Source: Scylla paramamosain (Eukaryota > Arthropoda > Malacostraca > Decapoda > Portunidae). From it: a stretch of 64,000 bases of DNA. The translations under genes and the position numbers were made by a program. This document shows positions 57,291 through 64,000 of the stretch, piece after piece. Each line of letters opens with the position of its first letter. Position 1 is the first letter of the stretch. The notes beneath the pieces are model-generated. The model saw only the letters and a list, made by a program, of their open reading frames with translations. It was not told the DNA's origin and did not search any database. The stretch is taken from contig NC_087156.1 in assembly GCF_035594125.1 (NCBI RefSeq), positions 15,436,997 through 15,500,996 on the forward strand, written 5' to 3'.

Positions 57291-58217
57291 GTATACACAG
57301 ACACATTTTTATGCTGAGGGATCTTCTCTACCTTAAATAGCACTCTTCCTCCCTCTGCCTCCTCCTCCCTGGCCTCCATTCATGGCTGGTGGTACGAACA
57401 TTGCTTCCCATGCCCGGGTCGCCCCCTCTTTGGGCATCCCGGCACACCGCTCCCGTCCTCTGCCTCATGACAGCAGTCTCTCCACGGCCGCCGGTCACTG
57501 TTTCCTAACACTTCCATTCTCCTCCACATGGCGATGACTTGCTGAGTTTCATTAACCTTTATTCAAACTGTATTCCCAAAAAGAGGAAGAAAAAATATGT
57601 ACCGCAATCAACAATATTCTATAAGTATTTATTTTTTTCTCAGTCGTGGATATTTTCTTTTTATATCTTTTACATTACGAGTCATAATGGGGTGGGAGTT
57701 AAAAAAGTATGGTTCATACACAAGATATACAAGTGGTTATTCAATTACCACATGAAAAGGTATCATTAACTTTGTCATATCGAAGCGGAAAAATTATAAA
57801 AGAAAAAAAAACATGAACACGACTAAAAATCCATATTAATCTTTCACATTAATAATTTTTAACCACCTGGGATCTTAAAGCATTTCTTAAAAACATCAAC
57901 GACGAAAATTAAAACAGATAAGCTGGTAATACAACGTTCGTGTAGAGGCGTCTGTTCTATTAGCGACTCACACGCGCCACAACACCTGCCCCACAAAGGT
58001 TCTCTCCGATGGCAGCGTGGCGGCGCCTGAAGGGGTTCAATATTAGCCTCATACGGAACACAAAGCCTCCAATAAAGCGGCGGACCTTTGTACTTCTCCC
58101 TTCCAGCCAAGAAGTAATTGTTTGCATTCTGTTATTTGATCATTCGTGTTTTTTCATTTTATTTTTTCGTCATTTTTTTTTCTGTATCGCAGTCCATATC
58201 CCGTGCACGCCGAACAC

Positions 58218-58220
<3 letters not shown>
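57289..58220. other. Anonymous stretch, no gene
   Basis: GC-rich to 57.5 kb, AT-rich at 57.55-57.92 kb. No recognised frame. Confidence 0.6.

Positions 58221-58307
<87 letters not shown>
58221..58307. repeat. (TC)n microsatellite
   Basis: About 43 TC units. Confidence 0.97.
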
Positions 58308-58310
<3 letters not shown>

Positions 58311-58395
58311 CTTAGAGGACCACGCGAGTTATAATGAAGAAGTAAAAAAAATCAAAGAAGAAAGAAGGGAAGGAAGAGTAGGAAAAGAACATAAG

Positions 58396-58553
58396 GAGGA
58401 GGAGGAGGAGGAGGAGGAGGAGGAGGAGGAGGAAAACAGAACGATATAAAATACGAGAATAACAACTAGAACGAGAATGACACAGCCAACTTGACAACCC
58501 ACCACCACCACCACCACCATTACCATCACCACCATCATCACCACCACCACCAC
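58396..58553. repeat. (GGA)n and (CCA)n triplet runs
   Basis: GGA units at 58,396-58,432. CCA/CAT-type units at about 58,498-58,553. Confidence 0.9.
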
Positions 58554-58941
58554 CTTTAGCTCTCTCTCCAAGCCGAAATGGTCTCCGGTGCCGTAACTCA
58601 AGGGCCGCGTGATGCTCCGATAGCGAAGCCGCCGGCGGGGGTGACGGTGCATCAGGCGGGGCGCGGCCGACGAGAGTGCAATCTTAGGTTCACTGTTTTA
58701 CTACGGCAGCGCGATAAGACTCTTCATACACCATGCCAATTGTTTTCTGATCGTGATTCGGCGAATTGAAACTGTCCACTGTGACTCGCGCTTCCCCCAA
58801 GGTGTTATTACCCTCAATGTTCCTTCCTTTTACTCATATCTCACTCTTTGCTTTAACTCTTGCGGTCCAGTTTTTTTCTTTAACCGATGCTCTATTCCAC
58901 GCTTGATTTTGTTCTACATCTTACTTGTCATGCTTTTCTTT

Positions 58942-58943
<2 letters not shown>

Positions 58944-59021
<78 letters not shown>
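58944..59021. repeat. (TC)n microsatellite
   Basis: About 38 TC units. Confidence 0.97.
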
Positions 59022-59022
<1 letters not shown>

Positions 59023-59130
59023 GCACCCAATTTTGTCCGTGTTTTACCTGCACTGATGAGTTGCCTTTTTTTTTTCTTCTACGATACTTGCTCTGCTTTC
59101 CAATCAGTGAGTTTGGTCCGTGTCTGAGAG

Positions 59131-59181
59131 CCACCACCACCACCACCACCACCACCACCACCACCACCACCACCGCCACCG
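59131..59181. repeat. (CCA)n microsatellite
   Basis: About 15 CCA units with CCG variants at the 3' end. Confidence 0.95.
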
Positions 59182-59277
59182 CCAGTGTTCTGCTTGTTAG
59201 TTGTACCGCGTAAGTTAGTCTGAGATTGCGTGATTGTTTTTTTTAGGCGCCTTCGTATTTATACTGCAATGTTTTTC

Positions 59278-59666
<389 letters not shown>

Positions 59667-62600
59667 CTAAGGTCTACTTTTTTTTCGGCAAGATATTCAA
59701 GTTAAGGCTGTAACTATTCTATTCAGTCTCTCCCCATCCGTTTTTTTTTTTTTTCCTATCACTGCCTTCAAATCTCCCCTTTAACTACGCTGCTAAATAT
59801 TTACCCTGTAGCACTACTTATTTATACTGGAAGCTGCACACTCACGAAAAAAAATAATGAACACGGCTCACATAACATCAAAATACAACCTGGCCATTCG
59901 GTTTCGCACCTCAATGATATTTTCCTCTGTCTCATAAAGCCCGACGAGGATGGGGGCGGGTGTTGCTGTCTGGCATGGGTCTGGTCTGCCGTCCGCGCTG
60001 GCCTGGGCACGCTGGACCCGGCAATCCGCGGCCAGAGTCAACAATCAAGCATCTGGAGATTGCATTGTGCTCCCAGTCAGCCCGGGTGGTTCGCAGGCAT
60101 TATTGGTCAATAACTCGCTCTTCGTTACCATCGCCGTCCGTCTTTGCTCTCAGACGTCCACGCTCCGCTTTCAATTATGGAATCGGATCGAGGCTTGATA
60201 ACGCGCTTTATCCACGGCGTATGAACAGCCGCAGTGGAGGAGCCTGGAGGTGCAGGGGCGATGGCGAGGGTTTCCGGGGTAATGACGGTGGTGGTGCAGG
60301 CGATAATGGAGAAGGACTGCGAGGGTAACTGGTGGTCGGAGTGGAGGTGTTGTCGGGGCGGCCTTAGTTATGACGGCAGGTGAGCGAGATGAGACGAGCA
60401 TTAGGGTTTGGGTAATGACGGCCGCGAGGAGGAAATGGCGCGGCCGGGATGGGGGCGAGGGACAGCGGGGGATCATTACTCCGATGACACTGATGCTGAT
60501 GACGCTGGAGATAAGCTTGGGCGTCACTCCCCTCGTCCCCGCACCCCATTTATCTCTCTTTGTTGCCTCTCTCTCCTCTGGTCTCCCATTCAGCGGTCGA
60601 CGAGCCTCTCCTTATCTACAGCACCATCGACACACTCGCTGCCGCGGTTCACTCTGACGACGACTCTACACCACCGCTAAAGAGACGTCCAATTTCACCT
60701 TCGCAGGAAGCACTAATACAAAGTTCCCAAGAAAAGAGCGATGCTTCATATCCAAAAACAATGAAATGAAAAAGAAAAAGGGAGACAAAAAGAGGCGTTG
60801 CATCAGCCAGCTGGACTGCAGGAGGGAGGAACAAGATGGAAGATGCACTAGAGAATCAACAAGAAGAAAAAGAAAGAGAAAAGATCTATAAATGGAATCG
60901 TTAATCAGCGAACCTGATGAGGCGCATTGAGAGAGTCTGTCCAGGCGAGCAATGAAGGAGAAGGAGGAGGTGGAGAGGATGAAGACGGGGAAGAGGACGG
61001 GGAGGAGGAGGAGGAGGTGAATTAGGCAGAATATTGAGTGAGCCAGGAAGGAAAGAAGTGAGAGAGGGACGGCGAGAGGAAGGGAGAGTGAGGAGCGAAG
61101 GCAGGAGAGGCTGAGAGACAAGGGTGGGTGGAAGGGTCAAAAGGAGAAAGGTTAATAAGGGAGGAAGAGGCAAGGATTAATGTAATGATAACATGAAATG
61201 GATTTTACGATCGTGAAAAATGGTAAAATTACACAACTCTTATCAGGAAATGCAAGGGAAAGGTGAGGAAGCGAACTGTGGTCTATGATAGATCCTGTCA
61301 AGCTGATATAGAAAAAAGACAAAAATATTCATGATAAAATCAAACCACTTTGTACGTTAAGCAGATAGCGAGGCAGGAAAAGCTAATGTTAATGATAGCA
61401 CAACACCAGCATATGAAAGTGCAGGTCTGGTAACGATATATACACCAGAGACTAGTAAATATTTGGCCAAAGCAGGAAAAAAGCAGTAAACAAGGCAGAG
61501 TGGCCCTCTGGCTCCATCACAAAAGAAAAAAATAAGCCAGAATTCATAAAAAAAAAAAAAATAGGACCAACTTCCAATAATACGTATTTCGGTTCTACTT
61601 TGAATCTTGAGAATGGAAAAAAAAATAAAAAGACAAAACCGTCACGTTGTTGCAGGAAGAAAGTACCATAATCATCCCACTCCATCGGCCCTTGAGTCTG
61701 GGTTATGGCGGCGAGTAATTTTGGCGCGGCGATGCTATCGGGCGTTACCCATGTAGGACAGGGGCCGCCCCACACGCCAGCACTCCGCGCATATATTGAG
61801 TCATTACCGCCGCACTTGGCAACGCATCTGGCAATCCCAAGCCAATTAACTGGCCACGAGGCTGCCCATGTTCACTCCATCAGCGGGAACTCTTTATCGA
61901 GGCCCGGAGTGCTTCTGGAAACAAAAGTGCAGCGGCGAGGCGGAAGGATCTAGGCGCTATCTCCCGCCGCTAACCCAAGGCTCAGACAACAGTGAGACGG
62001 AACAATCGTGGCCGAGATAAGATCCTAAAATTGGATGAGAGAGGATCAACAAAGGTAATGCTGTTAGCGCGGGCAGAGGTCTTACCAACAGGCCAAGGTT
62101 GCCAGGCTCACTCGGCTGCCCGGGAGATTAAAAATTCGTGTAACCCGTTGCCACACCCGCCCTTCCTCCCCCACCCCTCCTACGCCTCTCGCCCGGCCCA
62201 CTCTGCGTCTCAGGCCATGTATATGAGTGCAGCCGCCGGAAATTATACAGGTGGGAGCCATAAAAGGCCAGTAAACCTCCCTCGATGGCTAATATCTCAT
62301 GCGGTGTTATCGTAAGAGCGCTGAAGAGTGAAGGTGGAAAAAGAAAACATTTAAATACATCAGGCCGGGAGGAGAGGAGATGACTGCATGCAAATGACCC
62401 GCCTCGTGTGACGCCAGCAGTGGGGGTTGTGTGTGGGGGGAGAGGAGGCGAGGAAGGGGATGAAGACCGGCAGATGCTCGTGTTTGCTTTACCTCGGACA
62501 GCTGACCCTACCCGTGACACCCTCCTCCTCCTCCTCCTCCTCCTCCTCCTCCTCCTCTCTTCTCCTCTCCACTCCTCCTTCAAGTCTCTCTGGCGTCACT

Positions 62601-63548
62601 AATCACCTTGGCACCACGTGATCATATTACAATTCGACGCATAAAAAGAGGAAAGACAAACGAAGGAGCCACTCAAATTCCAGCCCTCACGAGGACGTCA
62701 AGACAGGGAGGGAGGCGAGGTGCTGCGGGGGGAGGCGGCGGCGGCTCGGCCTGTCGCGCGGTGGAGGTGAGGTGGAGGGAGGCTGAGTGAAATGCTTCCA
62801 GCAACGTCGCAGATGGAGCGTAAGATAATTCCGAGACATATATATTTTCGTGTAAATTTATAGGTTCTTCTCCCAGGCTGCCGTGGAGTGGCCTGAGCCG
62901 GTGCTTCGCTGGGAGTAAACTCGCTATCTTGTGTCCATCGCTCCCTCCTCGCCCGCCAAGTTGAGATATTAAAGAACACATTTACTTATCGCGGAGATCA
63001 GCTGCACCTCCGGCAGTAAAAGAAATTATACATTCGGATTAATTCAAATTACTGTCATGTCTCGGCGTCCTAAACATGGCAGCGCTTGGACCCTTGTGAT
63101 ACAGAAAAGGACTCACCGCAGCATTACCAGTACTTCCTCGCAGCTACACTTCTTGCACTGCTAACCCCAAAAACAATACAGGTATACTTTTTTGACCTGG
63201 ACGCCTTGTTTTTTTTACCCTTTCTCCTTGTTCTTCTCCTCTCCTCCTCACTACACACCCTCACCCTTACTATTCAGACAACCAGCGACACAGATGGAAA
63301 CATAAAACACACCGAAGCTCTCACGTGGATTACTAACTTGGAAACAACAAGGATACGCTACTAGAACCAAACCTACACAGATCCACTCCTCCTCCTCCTC
63401 GTAAATCCTTTCCGTCACTACTCGGACAACCCGTAACACAGATGAGGACTAAAAACACACCCAAACACACACACCCATACACCCATCACAGCCTCCCCTT
63501 CCCTATTAACGTAGCGGCAGATATCAATATACTCAGTACATTCAACTA

Positions 63549-63551
<3 letters not shown>
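59667..63551. other. 3.9 kb with few arrays, no gene recognised
   Basis: GC-rich with CpGs at 59.94-60.55 and 61.7-62.25 kb. Purine-rich at 60.75-61.15 kb and AT-rich at 61.2-61.65 kb. A (CTC)n run lies at 62,518-62,557, and a G/C-rich patch with GGC triplets lies at 62.70-62.78 kb. Frames of up to 151 codons show no domain. Confidence 0.5.
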
Positions 63552-63644
<93 letters not shown>

Positions 63645-63645
63645 A
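63552..63645. repeat. (CT)n microsatellite
   Basis: About 46 CT units with one TT interruption near the 3' end. Unique-looking DNA follows to 63,891. Confidence 0.97.
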
Positions 63646-63888
63646 TCCAGCTATAACCGCTCACCGTCACTACGTAGCTTACCATTCCCAGGGATGCTGA
63701 GGACTGGAAACACGCCCTTAACTCTCCCGCCACGGCCCTGCTCTCCCTATTAGCCAGGAGGGAATTATCAAGATGCTCCTCATTTCCAACTAATCTTCAT
63801 GAAACCTAATACATTCCCAGCCAGCGCGAATGTTAGCGTTGGTCTCAGGTTGCAGGGCGAAGGAGGCCAATCAAACGCCTCCCGCAGT

Positions 63889-64000
<112 letters not shown>

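Overview
This window is non-coding, repeat-dominated DNA from an animal nuclear genome. I think it is a decapod crustacean, most likely a crab. Two things support that. First, dinucleotide arrays of GA/CT, GT/CA and AT occur at extreme density and length, about 65 arrays of roughly 40-160 bp in 64 kb. Second, the retroelement 3' end near 41.32 kb and the second LINE at 50.2-51.2 kb resemble repeats I remember as common in crab and shrimp sequence. The species is inference. No bacterial operon, rRNA, tRNA, CRISPR array or recognisable host protein gene was seen.

Layout. From 1 to about 40.5 kb the window is simple repeats separated by unannotatable single-copy-looking DNA. It includes a 600-bp pyrimidine tract (5.52-6.12 kb), a compound GA/AAC/AAT/CTC block (18.7-19.1 kb) and an uninterrupted (GAA)n array of 385 bp (29.8-30.2 kb). 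The 40.8-51.2 kb segment is a transposon cluster, and all protein-like sequence in the window lies there. Its members are: (i) a short dispersed repeat at 40.8 kb with a second, inverted copy at 50.1 kb; (ii) a fold-back MITE-like element at 41.06-41.30 kb; (iii) a nearly full-length but broken CR1-like LINE on the minus strand (about 47.75 down to 41.32 kb); (iv) a Mutator-like (MULE) DNA transposon on the plus strand at 45.23-47.54 kb, nested inside the LINE's ORF1 and flanked by a 10-bp target-site duplication; (v) a second, internally deleted LINE on the minus strand at 50.17-51.19 kb; (vi) a perfect 45-bp palindrome at 49.94-49.98 kb. From 51.2 kb to the end the window returns to simple repeats and anonymous DNA.

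How the pieces relate. The LINE carried ORF1 (coiled coil plus SGNH/GDSL-type esterase) and ORF2 (APE-type endonuclease plus reverse transcriptase). It inserted first and has decayed through frameshifts, one in-frame stop and a purine-rich insertion, although its reverse-transcriptase core is still open. The MULE inserted later into ORF1. It keeps both ends, its target duplication and an uninterrupted two-exon transposase (FLYWCH zinc finger, then a MULE DDE domain), so it is the youngest and most intact mobile gene in the window.
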